From Belliella buryatensis (GTDB lineage: Bacteria > Bacteroidota > Bacteroidia > Cytophagales > Cyclobacteriaceae), in NCBI RefSeq assembly GCF_900188245.1, contig NZ_FZOK01000010.1, positions 1 through 64,000 on the forward strand: 64,000 bases of DNA, in the 5' to 3' direction. The position numbers were made by a program, and so were the translations under genes. Each line of letters opens with the position of its first letter. Positions within the stretch are counted from its first letter, which is position 1. This document shows positions 1 to 8,440 of the stretch, one piece after another. The notes beneath the pieces were generated by a model that made no database searches, was not told where the DNA came from, and saw nothing but the letters and a program-made list of their open reading frames with translations.

Positions 1-128
1 GCATAAGCGTTCTTATTTAAAGGTTAAGGTTGAAATTCTTCCTTTAATATATGAAATCTAGCTTATGCCTATTTTTCAAACATAATACCTTTGTGTCCCA
101 AAATCAATCCCAAATGAAGAGAGATAAA

Positions 129-164
129 AAAAGGCTTTAGCCAAAAAATTAGCTAAAGCCTTTT
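129..164 (-). terminator. Intrinsic terminator, probably bidirectional
   Basis: A 13-bp perfect stem (129-141 pairs with 152-164) encloses a 10-base loop. On the minus strand it is followed by a T-tract, seen as the A-run at 126-132 on the plus strand. It lies about 40 bases past the stop of the dienelactone hydrolase gene. The plus strand also carries a short T-run after the stem, so it could also end a gene entering from the left. Confidence 0.75.
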
Positions 165-203
165 ATCTATTAATGATCTTAAAATCTTCTAATCTTCCAA
201 TCT

Positions 204-1091
204 CTACACCAGTTTTTCTCTAAAAAACTTCACCGTCCTTTCCCATGCCAATTTGGCGCCTGCTTCATCATACCTAGGTGTGGAATGGTTGTGGAAACCA
301 TGATTTAAACCTTCATAGAAATACACTTCATAGGGTTTGCCATTGGCATCCAAGGCTTTCTTGTAATCTTCCCAACCTGCATTGACTCTGGTATCCAGTT
401 CAGCAAAATGCAATTGTAAAGGCGCATTGATAGCAGGGACATCTTCAGCAGTAGCCTGACCGCCATAGTAAGGCACGGCAGCTTTGAGTCCTGGAATGCG
501 AACTGCCATCATATTGGATATCCATCCACCAAAACAGAAACCAACCACACCGATGTTGCCATTACAGTCAGGATGATTACTCAAGTGCTCGTAGGCGGCA
601 ATAAAATCTTCAAGCATTTCATCTCTGTTTCTCTTGGCTTGCATAGTGCGGCCTTCATCATCCGTACCAGGATAGCCACCAAATGGCGTCAAGGCATCTG
701 GTGCAATAGCCACAAAGCCATCCAATGCACACTGATGTGCGACATCTTCAATATAGGGATTGAGGCCTCTGTTTTCATGTACCACCACAATACCAGGTAG
801 TTTACCTGACATGCCAGCTGGCTTGGTAAGCAAGGCTTTCATTTCAACAGCTCCTTTGGGAGAGTTGTAAGTGATGTACTCCGCTGCAAATCGCTTATCA
901 GTGAATTCAAATCGCTTGGCTTGTACATAGTTTGGCATCAAAAAACTCATCAAGGAAGAAACTGTAATTCCTCCTGCGGTATATAAGGAAAGCCTTTCTA
1001 CAAATTGTCGCCTGTCGATTTTACTATGCACATATTCGTCATAAATATCAAATACGTCCTGATTGATGTCTTCTTTCTTGAGTGGTTTCAT
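204..1091 (-). CDS. Dienelactone hydrolase family protein, Tat-exported
   Basis: This 295-residue alpha/beta hydrolase belongs to the dienelactone hydrolase (carboxymethylenebutenolidase) family, which hydrolyses lactone or ester bonds with a Cys-His-Asp triad. The nucleophile is Cys186 in GVVGFCFGG, with Asp233 in ELDTRVNAG and His264 in GLNHGFHNH. An N-terminal twin-arginine motif (DRRQF, about residues 26-30) followed by a hydrophobic stretch suggests Tat export to the periplasm, so a role in aromatic ring-cleavage catabolism is not implied. The open frame extends 20 codons upstream, but the ATG at 1091 (MKPLKKED) fits the Tat signal better. It appears monocistronic and ends at a hairpin terminator. 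The true substrate is unknown. Confidence 0.85.
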   Translation of the reverse strand: MKPLKKEDINQDVFDIYDEYVHSKIDRRQFVERLSLYTAGGITVSSLMSFLMPNYVQAKRFEFTDKRFAAEYITYNSPKGAVEMKALLTKPAGMSGKLPGIVVVHENRGLNPYIEDVAHQCALDGFVAIAPDALTPFGGYPGTDDEGRTMQAKRNRDEMLEDFIAAYEHLSNHPDCNGNIGVVGFCFGGWISNMMAVRIPGLKAAVPYYGGQATAEDVPAINAPLQLHFAELDTRVNAGWEDYKKALDANGKPYEVYFYEGLNHGFHNHSTPRYDEAGAKLAWERTVKFFREKLV

Positions 1092-1463
1092 GTGACAAAT
1101 ATTTATTTTACAATCTATTAAGCACAATTTAGAAAAACTGTTTTCATTCAACCCAACAAATACATGAGTGGTATATATGGATGTTTTGAAATTTACATTT
1201 GCATCATAGAATGAGCTTATTTAAGATACATTGGATATTCATAGGTACTGGATCCGCCTCAGCGGACAATTTATTTATTGATATTGGCATAAAGCAACTG
1301 ATAACACCAAGACACAGTTTAATGAACTATCCCGAAAATATCGATAAATATCCACCAATATCAAATAATATCCCTAAGTCTCCCTTTTAAATTATTTCAA
1401 CCATATTTCCACTTTATATCCACCATATTTCAAAAAAAACATCCCAAAAGATAATATCCAAAA
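1092..1463. repeat. Gene-free stretch with degenerate direct repeats and a small hairpin
   Basis: I find no convincing gene in this 370-base gap. It holds a perfect small hairpin at 1253-1266 (TCCGC-ctca-GCGGA) and imperfect direct copies of ATATCCACC-N-ATATCA-type sequence at about 1348-1373, 1416-1443 and 1464-1490. The last copy lies inside the coding end of the Nramp-like gene, where it encodes the final residues RIFFDTGG. Isolated ATATCC and ATTTCC half-units lie between the copies (around 1401-1410 and 1454-1459). The origin is unknown; a decayed mobile or REP-like element is one possibility. Confidence 0.5.
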
Positions 1464-2687
1464 TTATCCACCAGTATCAAAAAATATCCTAAACACCGTC
1501 CATCCTCCCAAAATCAAAGTAATCAACCAAATTGGTATACCAATCAAATTGAGAAACAACTTATTTTGTTGACCTTTCATTACAGATTTTTTATTGACCA
1601 GCCAAAGAATATAGGCACTCAGAAGAGGGAGTAGGATACCATTGGAGACTTGTGCCCAGGAAATCAATTGGATGGGTTTGATGCCAAAGGATGAAAAAAT
1701 GAGTCCAAGTCCCAAAATCACAATAATGCTAATACGCATCGGCCTACGTTGAATTTCTGTAGACCAACCAAAACACCCACAAACAACCATAGCACCCGCT
1801 AGTGGTGCGGTAATAGCAGATGTAATCCCAGCAGAAAAAAGCCCAAAAGCCATGAAATACTTGGCATAACTTCCTAAGAGTGTTTCCAAACCCATGGCCA
1901 AATCAGCAGCAGATTCTACAGCCAGGATTTTTCCGGAAGCAGCTGTCACCACAATCGACATGGAGACCAACCCACCTATTACAACAGCCAGAATGGTATC
2001 AAATCGAATGTACTTGATATCAGTTATTTCTTTCCATTTCTTACTCACCAAAGTAGAATGAAGGAATAGATTATAGGGCACCACTGTAGTCCCAATCAAG
2101 GCCACGATATTGAGAATATTTTCTGAATTAATTCTTGGGATAAAACCGTCCGCCAATTCATGAAAATTTGGCTTCAAAAGAATCGCTGTGAGCAAAAATG
2201 CCAAACTCATCAAAACGACAAGTACAGTAAGGTAGCCTGTGATGGTTTTGAAGTTACCTGAGAGCAAAAGCAGCATAGCAATAGAGCCAATCAATAAATT
2301 CGTCAAGCTAATTTCTAATTGGCCGATGCTCAAAGTGGGTAGCGGAAAGAAAAGCGATACCCCCAAGGCACCTCCTGAAATATTGCCAGCTTCATAAGCC
2401 GCATTTCCAAGTACTATTGCCATCAAGACTAGGGCTATAGAAAAGTATCGGACGATTCCTTTGTGAAGGGATTGAGAGATGACACTAGCAAGTCCTTTTT
2501 GGGTCACCAATCCAATCCTTGCTGCCATTTCCTGCAACACAATAGTAGCCACTACAGATAAACCCAAAGCCCAGAGCAGCTCCATGCCAAAATTCACCCC
2601 AGCTAAAGTGCAGACTGTCACAGTACCGGGACCAATAAATGCAGCGGCTACCAAGGGGCCTGGACCGATGTACTTCCTCCAACTCAT
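1464..2687 (-). CDS. Nramp-family (SLC11-like) transporter with non-canonical metal site
   Basis: This is a 407-residue integral membrane protein with about 11 helices and an Nramp fold. Nramp proteins couple divalent-metal import to protons. In canonical members, DPGN in helix 1 and MPHN in helix 6 form the metal site. Here these positions read GPGT (residues 19-22) and VPYN (203-206), so the Asp, first Asn, Met and His ligands are all replaced. It probably belongs to a divergent Nramp-related clade, and its substrate cannot be assumed to be Mn or Fe. The start ATG overlaps the stop of the upstream DUF2891 gene by four bases (ATGA), implying translational coupling. The last eight codons coincide with a copy of the intergenic repeat. 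Confidence 0.8.
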   Translation of the reverse strand: MSWRKYIGPGPLVAAAFIGPGTVTVCTLAGVNFGMELLWALGLSVVATIVLQEMAARIGLVTQKGLASVISQSLHKGIVRYFSIALVLMAIVLGNAAYEAGNISGGALGVSLFFPLPTLSIGQLEISLTNLLIGSIAMLLLLSGNFKTITGYLTVLVVLMSLAFLLTAILLKPNFHELADGFIPRINSENILNIVALIGTTVVPYNLFLHSTLVSKKWKEITDIKYIRFDTILAVVIGGLVSMSIVVTAASGKILAVESAADLAMGLETLLGSYAKYFMAFGLFSAGITSAITAPLAGAMVVCGCFGWSTEIQRRPMRISIIVILGLGLIFSSFGIKPIQLISWAQVSNGILLPLLSAYILWLVNKKSVMKGQQNKLFLNLIGIPIWLITLILGGWTVFRIFFDTGG

Positions 2688-3778
2688 GGTTGTGCTTGCT
2701 GTAAGGCATAGATTGCAAAACTTCCCAGCCAGTGTGTCCCTTCATAATTATCATCTACAATCGCTGGAAGGGAGTAGTTTACATGTTCGTTAGCTATTGG
2801 GATCAAATGTGAAAACTGATAAGGATAAGCATTGGCCAGTCCATAGATACACCAAGCCCTACTGAAATTCAATCCATCCAAATGCACTAATTTTCCATCG
2901 GTTCGATCACTGACTTGCCCAGGTTCTAAGGAAAAATCTTTCCGCAATAACTCTGGCATGAATTTCTTGATCCATGCTTCAAACTCCTCCTTTTCCAAAA
3001 CCTTGCGCATAAGGTCTATTTCTTGGAAGCAAGGCGAAAGGAAATCAAATCCACTAGGTTCCCACGACAGCGGGCAACCTGCATCTTCTATAAACCAGTC
3101 TTTGGCACGCTGACGGATCATTTCAGCCAGTTCTTTTTCGTTCAGCGTCAAGGCATAATCATAAGCGAACGATAAGCCAAATGCGATATTGCTATGCTCA
3201 CCAACACGAATTGGGTAGATCAGTTTGGGTAAAAAGTCTAAGTATTTCTTGACCATCAAGTCAGTCAATGGCTGAAGATTGCTTTCCAATTCCCGAGCCA
3301 CAGGATCCTCCCAAAGATGAAGTTCTTCAGCCAGTTTCAATACCCAAGCCCAGCCATAAGTCCTTTCAAAACTTGTATTTTGAGGTTGAAAGAAATAATT
3401 GACCTCAGCTAAGATATTGCTGTAGCTGATGTTTTCTTGAAGCTTTTCGATGATTTCATTTCTATTGTCAAGTTCTGGAAACTGCCTCAATAGTGCCACT
3501 AGCATCCAATGCCCATGCACACTTGAATGCCAGTCAAAACATCCGTAAAATGCAGGATGTAATTCTTTTGGACTTTTGAGGTATTGTTCTGAAGCAAGCG
3601 TTTGATTCAGCTTATTGGGGTATTCTACTTGCATGCAGTGAAGGGGCATTTGAGCTAATCTATTAGCTTCTTCCAAGGTCAATTTTAATGTTTCTGCTTC
3701 TTGTTGATCTTTCAGAGCCTGCTGACAAGCAGAGGTTATTATGACCAAGAAACAAGCTAATAAAAGGCTATTGCGCAT
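2684..3778 (-). CDS. DUF2891 family lipoprotein
   Basis: This 364-residue protein matches the DUF2891 family by its conserved HPAFYGCFDWHSSVHGHW and GCPLSWEPSG segments. The family is predicted to form an all-alpha toroid-like fold, and its biochemical role is not established. An N-terminal hydrophobic segment ends in a lipobox (IITSAC), so it is probably a lipoprotein. The open frame continues 11 codons upstream to 3811, but the ATG at 3778 (MRNSLLLAC) puts the signal peptide at the N-terminus. It is the first gene of a two-gene operon with the overlapping Nramp-like transporter. Many His and Trp residues in the N-terminal third suggest an enzyme active site, which is inference. Confidence 0.8.
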   Translation of the reverse strand: MRNSLLLACFLVIITSACQQALKDQQEAETLKLTLEEANRLAQMPLHCMQVEYPNKLNQTLASEQYLKSPKELHPAFYGCFDWHSSVHGHWMLVALLRQFPELDNRNEIIEKLQENISYSNILAEVNYFFQPQNTSFERTYGWAWVLKLAEELHLWEDPVARELESNLQPLTDLMVKKYLDFLPKLIYPIRVGEHSNIAFGLSFAYDYALTLNEKELAEMIRQRAKDWFIEDAGCPLSWEPSGFDFLSPCFQEIDLMRKVLEKEEFEAWIKKFMPELLRKDFSLEPGQVSDRTDGKLVHLDGLNFSRAWCIYGLANAYPYQFSHLIPIANEHVNYSLPAIVDDNYEGTHWLGSFAIYALQQAQP

Positions 3779-3901
3779 ATATTTAGATCTATTATGATAG
3801 GTTCTTTTCACGAAGCTTTGATTTAAGGGCGATAATCTTCTTTTTAAATTCAGAAAATTAAACCGTAATTTAAAAGTTCTAATTTGATTCTTCCACAGTT
3901 T

Positions 3902-4927
3902 ATGAAAAAAGTACTTTCCTTGATTTTTAAAATCATCTTATCTCTTATTCTGCTTATATTCTTGGTTTTGGGCTTGAGTTATCGGTCTGAGTTAAGCTTA
4001 GAAGAGCTTGCAGCAACATATACAGATGAATATTCACACTTTATCAAAGTGGATGGTGTAGATATGCATGTTCGGATCAAGGGTGAAGGAGAACCTATTT
4101 TTTTGATTCATGGTAGTTTCTCTTCCTTGCATACTTGGGAAGATTGGGAAAAGGAGCTTTCTCAATATTTCATGACCATTTCCATGGATCTGCCGGGGCA
4201 TGGGCTTACTGGGCCAGATATAGAAAAACGATATGGAACGCCCGATTATGCCGAATTACTCTTTGGGCTAGCAGGTAATCTGGGTATTGATGAATTCCAT
4301 GTAGCAGGCAATTCCATGGGAGGGGGGGTAGCCTTGTTGATGGCCTCTCAGCATCCGGAAAAAATCCTGACTTTGAACTTGATCGATGCATCTGGTGCCC
4401 CGTCTAGAAAAGCTGGATCCGATACCAGTAGAGTAGCAGCAAGAGGAGGGAGTTCCTCAGTCTCTGTGATCCGTTTTGCTCAAAAGCCATTGTTTTCAAA
4501 AATTCTTCTGAGATGTACGCCAAAATTTCTTTTCAACCAAAATATGAAACAAGTCTATTATGACAATTCCAAAATCAAAAAGGAAACTGTCACAAGGTAC
4601 TACAAACTGATGCGCAGAGAAGGAAATAGACAAGCTACCATAGATAGATTAACTACTAGAAAACCGTATCAAGTTGATTTTGATAAGATTAATATGCCTG
4701 TAATGATCATGTGGGGTAAAGAAGATTCTTGGATAGGTGTGAGCAATGCCGAAAGATTCAAGGAAATCATTCCCGATGCTTATATCAAAATTTTTGACAG
4801 AACAGGTCATGTCCCGATGGAGGAAAGGCCGACAGAGACTGTCGCAGAATATTTGTCATTTTTAGGGATTCAAGCTGACAGAGACTACTTTACAGCGCCA
4901 AATTATTACAGTCATGTCTTTAGATAA
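3902..4927 (+). CDS. Alpha/beta hydrolase, membrane-anchored
   Basis: This 341-residue alpha/beta hydrolase has one N-terminal transmembrane or signal-anchor helix (about residues 4-24). The catalytic elements are an HGS oxyanion turn, a GNSMGGG nucleophile elbow, Asp in WGKEDSW and His in GHVPMEERP, the usual Ser-Asp-His triad of esterases, haloperoxidase-like and C-C hydrolases. The substrate is unknown. A TTG six codons upstream keeps the frame open, but the ATG at 3902 (MKKVLSLIF) is the natural signal start. The 3' end overlaps the rmuC start by 14 bases, so the two are probably one transcript, although no functional link to RmuC is evident. Confidence 0.85.
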   Translation: MKKVLSLIFKIILSLILLIFLVLGLSYRSELSLEELAATYTDEYSHFIKVDGVDMHVRIKGEGEPIFLIHGSFSSLHTWEDWEKELSQYFMTISMDLPGHGLTGPDIEKRYGTPDYAELLFGLAGNLGIDEFHVAGNSMGGGVALLMASQHPEKILTLNLIDASGAPSRKAGSDTSRVAARGGSSSVSVIRFAQKPLFSKILLRCTPKFLFNQNMKQVYYDNSKIKKETVTRYYKLMRREGNRQATIDRLTTRKPYQVDFDKINMPVMIMWGKEDSWIGVSNAERFKEIIPDAYIKIFDRTGHVPMEERPTETVAEYLSFLGIQADRDYFTAPNYYSHVFR

Positions 4928-6155
4928 TCCCTTAGTCTGGATACTGATCATTCAGTCAGTGCTCCTTTTGCTGGTACTTTACAAACTTTTGACTACTCAA
5001 ACTCAAGGTGATGAAAAACTTGTCGAGCACCTCCGTGCTGAGCTTGATAGACAAATGCAGGCCAATAGGTCAGAGATCAATCAAAGTTTGGTACAGCAGT
5101 TTTCCTTGGTCTTTGAATCCCTAAGAGCCAACTCCAAAGAACAATCTGATGTCTTAAAGGATTTTGGAAAGCTGTTTCGCGAAAATGTACAAGAATTTAA
5201 TGCACTACAACGGGAGAAGTTTCAGGATTTGATTCAAAAACAGGAAAGAATGCTACAGTCTACCGAAGAGCGACTGGAAAAGATGCGGGAGACTGTGGAT
5301 GAAAAACTCCAAAAGACCTTGGAAACTCGGCTTGGACAATCTTTTGAGTTGGTCAGTAAGCAATTGCTTGCGGTGCAAAAAGGATTGGGTGAAATGCAAA
5401 GTCTGGCCATAGGAGTAGGTGACCTCAAGCGGGTGTTGAATAATGTAAAGAGCAGGGGAGTACTAGGAGAATATCAATTGCAAAGTATTCTTGAAAATGT
5501 CCTTGCACCAGAGCAATACGAATATAATGTGCAAGTCAAAAAGGGTAATGCGGAGCGAGTAGAATACGCCATCAAGATGCCGGGAAATGGCGTGGACGGA
5601 CCTGTTTACCTGCCAATAGATGCCAAATTTCCACAAGAAACGTATTACCGACTGCTTGATGCTTACGAGATTGGTGATAAGGTCTTAATCGATGGAGCCA
5701 AAGCAGATTTAAGGAAAGCCGTGAGAAAATCTGCTCAAGATATCAGCAACAAATATATCATACCCCCATATACCACTGATTTTGCCATACTTTTTCTTCC
5801 GATGGAAAGTCTCTATGCAGAGGTGATTCGAGAAGGAGACTTATCGCAGCAGCTACAGCGTGACTTCAAAATCATCCTCGTCGGTCCGACTACCTTAGCT
5901 GCCATGCTGAACAGCCTTCAGATGGGTTTCAAAACCTTAGCCATTCAGCAGCGTAGCAGTGAGGTATGGAAAGTGCTTGGGGCTGTAAAAACAGAATTTA
6001 GTAAGTTTGGAGACCTCATCAGTAAGGCACAAAAGAAAATATCTGAAGCCAGTACAGATTTAGATACTTTGGTCGGAACCCGAACAAGAGTCATCCAAAG
6101 GAAGTTAAAAGACATAGAAGAACTTCCAGAAGGAGGGAAGCTGCTAGAGGATTGA
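4914..6155 (+). CDS. rmuC: DNA recombination protein RmuC
   Basis: This 413-residue RmuC family protein has an N-terminal membrane helix (about residues 8-26), a long coiled coil (about 35-190, many Glu, Gln, Lys and Arg) and a C-terminal RmuC core of PDDEXK-nuclease type. The LPIDAKFP motif supplies catalytic Asp and Lys. In E. coli, RmuC loss raises inversion at short inverted repeats, so the protein is thought to limit such rearrangements. Length fits the family. The start overlaps the upstream hydrolase by 14 bases. Tandem 16-bp repeats begin exactly at its stop codon. Confidence 0.9.
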   Translation: MSLDNPLVWILIIQSVLLLLVLYKLLTTQTQGDEKLVEHLRAELDRQMQANRSEINQSLVQQFSLVFESLRANSKEQSDVLKDFGKLFRENVQEFNALQREKFQDLIQKQERMLQSTEERLEKMRETVDEKLQKTLETRLGQSFELVSKQLLAVQKGLGEMQSLAIGVGDLKRVLNNVKSRGVLGEYQLQSILENVLAPEQYEYNVQVKKGNAERVEYAIKMPGNGVDGPVYLPIDAKFPQETYYRLLDAYEIGDKVLIDGAKADLRKAVRKSAQDISNKYIIPPYTTDFAILFLPMESLYAEVIREGDLSQQLQRDFKIILVGPTTLAAMLNSLQMGFKTLAIQQRSSEVWKVLGAVKTEFSKFGDLISKAQKKISEASTDLDTLVGTRTRVIQRKLKDIEELPEGGKLLED

Positions 6156-6183
6156 AAGATTACAAAATTGAAAGATTATAAAA
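6152..6183 (+). repeat. Two tandem 16-bp AT-rich repeats at the rmuC stop
   Basis: Two adjacent 16-base units of TTGAAAGATTAYAAAA occupy 6152-6167 and 6168-6183, with one base difference. A degenerate third unit (TTAAGGATTGAAAAA) follows. The TGA stop of rmuC is built from the first unit. Downstream at about 6231-6247 is a second short tandem motif, GTTGACTGTTGACTG. Confidence 0.7.
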
Positions 6184-6352
6184 TTAAGGATTGAAAAATT
6201 TGAAATGCCATTGTCGAATTAACTGCTGCTTCGGTTGACTGTTGACTGTGGTCAGTGGACATCATTATAAAGTAAACTACACAAAAGAAAGATTACTCAT
6301 TGTACATCTTACGTGGTTCTTTGTACAATTTTCAATAAAACACACTAAAAAC

Positions 6353-7015
6353 ATGACACGTCTTTTTACCTGCCTTTTTTTCATACTTAGCTCTTCATTT
6401 GCATGGTCTCAAGAAATATATGAAATTGATGTCGACGAGAGAAACAACTCCATTGTCATCACGGGTACCGCGAGTGATATGATAGCTAAGGGAAGCTACG
6501 AGAATGCAGCTAAGATTTTGGAGTCTGTTTTGAGAAAAGATCCCACTTTTCACCCTGCTTATGTAGCTTACTACAATGCTATTAGAGGAAACAATTTCAA
6601 AACAGAGGAGTTGATTGAGGCTTTGAAACAAGGACTGGAGATATTTGAAGAAGATGATGAATTAGCGTATTACCTTGGAAATATGATGCAGGCAGAACGA
6701 CGATTTGAAGAGGCAATCAAGGCCTATTCAGAAGCAATAGCATACAGCAAAATCAATGGAGAAGATTATCCAATCGTCTGGGCTTATCATTTCAATAGGG
6801 GTAATTGTCATCTCAAAACAGCTCAATATGAAAAAGCACTGGTGGATTACAATTATGCTTTGGACCTAAGTCCTGATAATGGAGATATTCTTACCAATAG
6901 AGGGACCACTTTATATCAATTGGATCAGAAAAGCAAGGCCTGTCAAGATTGGAATGATGCTTTAGGTTTTGGATCGGAAGCTGCTGTAAAATACGTTGAA
7001 CGTTACTGCCGTTAG
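6353..7015 (+). CDS. Exported tetratricopeptide repeat protein
   Basis: This 220-residue protein has a cleavable signal peptide (about residues 1-20, ending SFAWSQ) followed by about four TPR motifs; clear units include AYHFNRGNCHLKTAQYEKAL and ILTNRGTTLYQLDQKSKA. TPRs mediate protein-protein contact, so this is probably a periplasmic scaffold or adaptor. The open frame runs 37 codons upstream to 6242 through repeat-like sequence that does not look coding. I chose the ATG at 6353 because it starts the signal peptide. It stands alone between rmuC and trkA. No specific partner can be inferred. Confidence 0.8.
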   Translation: MTRLFTCLFFILSSSFAWSQEIYEIDVDERNNSIVITGTASDMIAKGSYENAAKILESVLRKDPTFHPAYVAYYNAIRGNNFKTEELIEALKQGLEIFEEDDELAYYLGNMMQAERRFEEAIKAYSEAIAYSKINGEDYPIVWAYHFNRGNCHLKTAQYEKALVDYNYALDLSPDNGDILTNRGTTLYQLDQKSKACQDWNDALGFGSEAAVKYVERYCR

Positions 7016-7054
7016 ATTTTAACCTGATCTTCATTCCAATTCATCGAAAGTTTT

Positions 7055-7062
7055 TACATTTG
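7055..7062 (+). promoter_or_regulatory. Candidate -7 box for trkA-trkH
   Basis: TACATTTG matches the Bacteroidetes primary sigma -7 consensus TAnnTTTG and lies 29 bases before the trkA start. No clear TTG element at the right distance was found, so this is a partial match. Confidence 0.4.
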
Positions 7063-7090
7063 TCACTTCATCAAGCGTTTTTCTCAAATT

Positions 7091-8437
7091 ATGGGAATGA
7101 AAATAGTCATTGCTGGTGCAGGAGATATGGGGTACCACCTTGCAGAGCAATTGAGTTTTGATAACAAAGACATTGTATTAATAGATACCGATAAGGATGT
7201 ATTGGATAATGTTGCCTCACATCTAGATGTACTTACCATAGTTGGTGATTCCACCTCGTTGGAAGTGCTGAAAAACGCTAATGTACAAGATGCAGCCATG
7301 CTGATGGCTGTGACTACTTCTGAGAAAACAAATATTGTAACAGCCGCCTTGGCAAAGCAACTAGGAGCCAAGCGCGTGATTGCTCGCGTGAGAACACATG
7401 ATTACCTACTTCCTGACCACGAAGTTTATTTCAATCAGATAGGCATAGATAATATTATTTCTCCAACTATGCTTTGCTCTTCAGAGATCAAAAGAATGCT
7501 TAAAAACTCTTCCTTTACGGATGTTTTTGAGTTTGAGGAAGGGAAGTTGAATGTGGTAGGCATTACATTGGATCAATACAGTACACTGGTCAATAAGAAA
7601 ATATCTGATATGAGTACAAATCCTATTTTTGAGGATATCAGGATTATTGCCATAGTAAGGGGTCAAATGACGATCATACCAAGAGGAAATACGATCATTA
7701 GGAATAATGATCATGTATTTTTTATATCAAACAAGAAAGCCGTTGAATCTATCCTTGACCTTTTAGGTCAAAAAAAGGTGACAGTTACAAATGTCATGAT
7801 TATCGGAGGCGATGATATGGCTTATGCCACTGCACTAAAGCTAGAAAAAGAGTATCGTGTCACACTGATTCACAAAGATAAAGAACGCTGCAAATGGCTC
7901 TCAGAAAGACTAGATAATACCCTGGTAATCAATGGTGACTACAAAAATATTGAACTTTTGATTGAAGAAGGTTTGGAGGAGATGCAGGCATTTATTTCTG
8001 TAACAGAGTCATCTGAAACAAATATCATCACCAGCTTGACAGCCAAAAATCATGGTGTTTATAAAGCAATCGCTCACGTAGATACCAGAGAATACATACA
8101 TATATCACACAGTATAGGCGTCGATTCTTTGATCAACAAGAAATTAGTTGCAGCCAATCAAATCACCCGATTCCTGAGAAAAGGAAATGTAGAAGCAGTA
8201 TCAGGAATTCATGGAGTGGATGCTGAGTTTATCCAATATGTGATAACCAAAAATAATAGAGTGACTAGAAAATCATTGAAGGATTTGCATTTTCCTGATA
8301 CTGCTATTGTAGCAGGAGTAATCCGAGGAGATGAAGTTTTTATTCCTGATGGGGATTTTATGCTACAGATAGACGACAAGACGATTGTTTTAGCCTTGCC
8401 AACTGCCAAAACTGCCTTAGAAAAGCTATTTCATTGA
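7091..8437 (+). CDS. trkA: Trk potassium transporter NAD-binding component TrkA
   Basis: This 448-residue peripheral membrane regulator of the Trk/Ktr K+ channel contains two RCK units. Each has a Rossmann NAD(H)-binding domain (GAGDMGYHLAEQL near residues 8-20; IIGGDDMAYATALKLE near 237-252) followed by a TrkA-C domain. TrkA gates TrkH in response to nucleotide. The frame has two possible starts, ATG at 7091 or at 7097 (MKIVIAGAG); the second would be the more typical N-terminus. It lies three bases upstream of trkH, forming a compact two-gene potassium-uptake operon. Confidence 0.93.
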   Translation: MGMKIVIAGAGDMGYHLAEQLSFDNKDIVLIDTDKDVLDNVASHLDVLTIVGDSTSLEVLKNANVQDAAMLMAVTTSEKTNIVTAALAKQLGAKRVIARVRTHDYLLPDHEVYFNQIGIDNIISPTMLCSSEIKRMLKNSSFTDVFEFEEGKLNVVGITLDQYSTLVNKKISDMSTNPIFEDIRIIAIVRGQMTIIPRGNTIIRNNDHVFFISNKKAVESILDLLGQKKVTVTNVMIIGGDDMAYATALKLEKEYRVTLIHKDKERCKWLSERLDNTLVINGDYKNIELLIEEGLEEMQAFISVTESSETNIITSLTAKNHGVYKAIAHVDTREYIHISHSIGVDSLINKKLVAANQITRFLRKGNVEAVSGIHGVDAEFIQYVITKNNRVTRKSLKDLHFPDTAIVAGVIRGDEVFIPDGDFMLQIDDKTIVLALPTAKTALEKLFH

Positions 8438-8440
8438 TTC

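Noticed and set aside
1-61. Possible 3' end of a plus-strand gene (HKRSYLKVKVEILPLIYEI)
   Set aside because: Only 19 codons are visible and they match nothing I recognise; chance is likely.
573-800. 75-codon plus-strand frame inside the dienelactone hydrolase gene
   Set aside because: It is the antisense shadow of a gene with full catalytic motifs.
1199-1390. 63-codon plus-strand frame in the gap before the Nramp-like gene
   Set aside because: It runs through the hairpin and the degenerate repeats, has no recognised domain and no promoter or coupling; its GTGSAS segment is too short to support a metal-hydrolase assignment.
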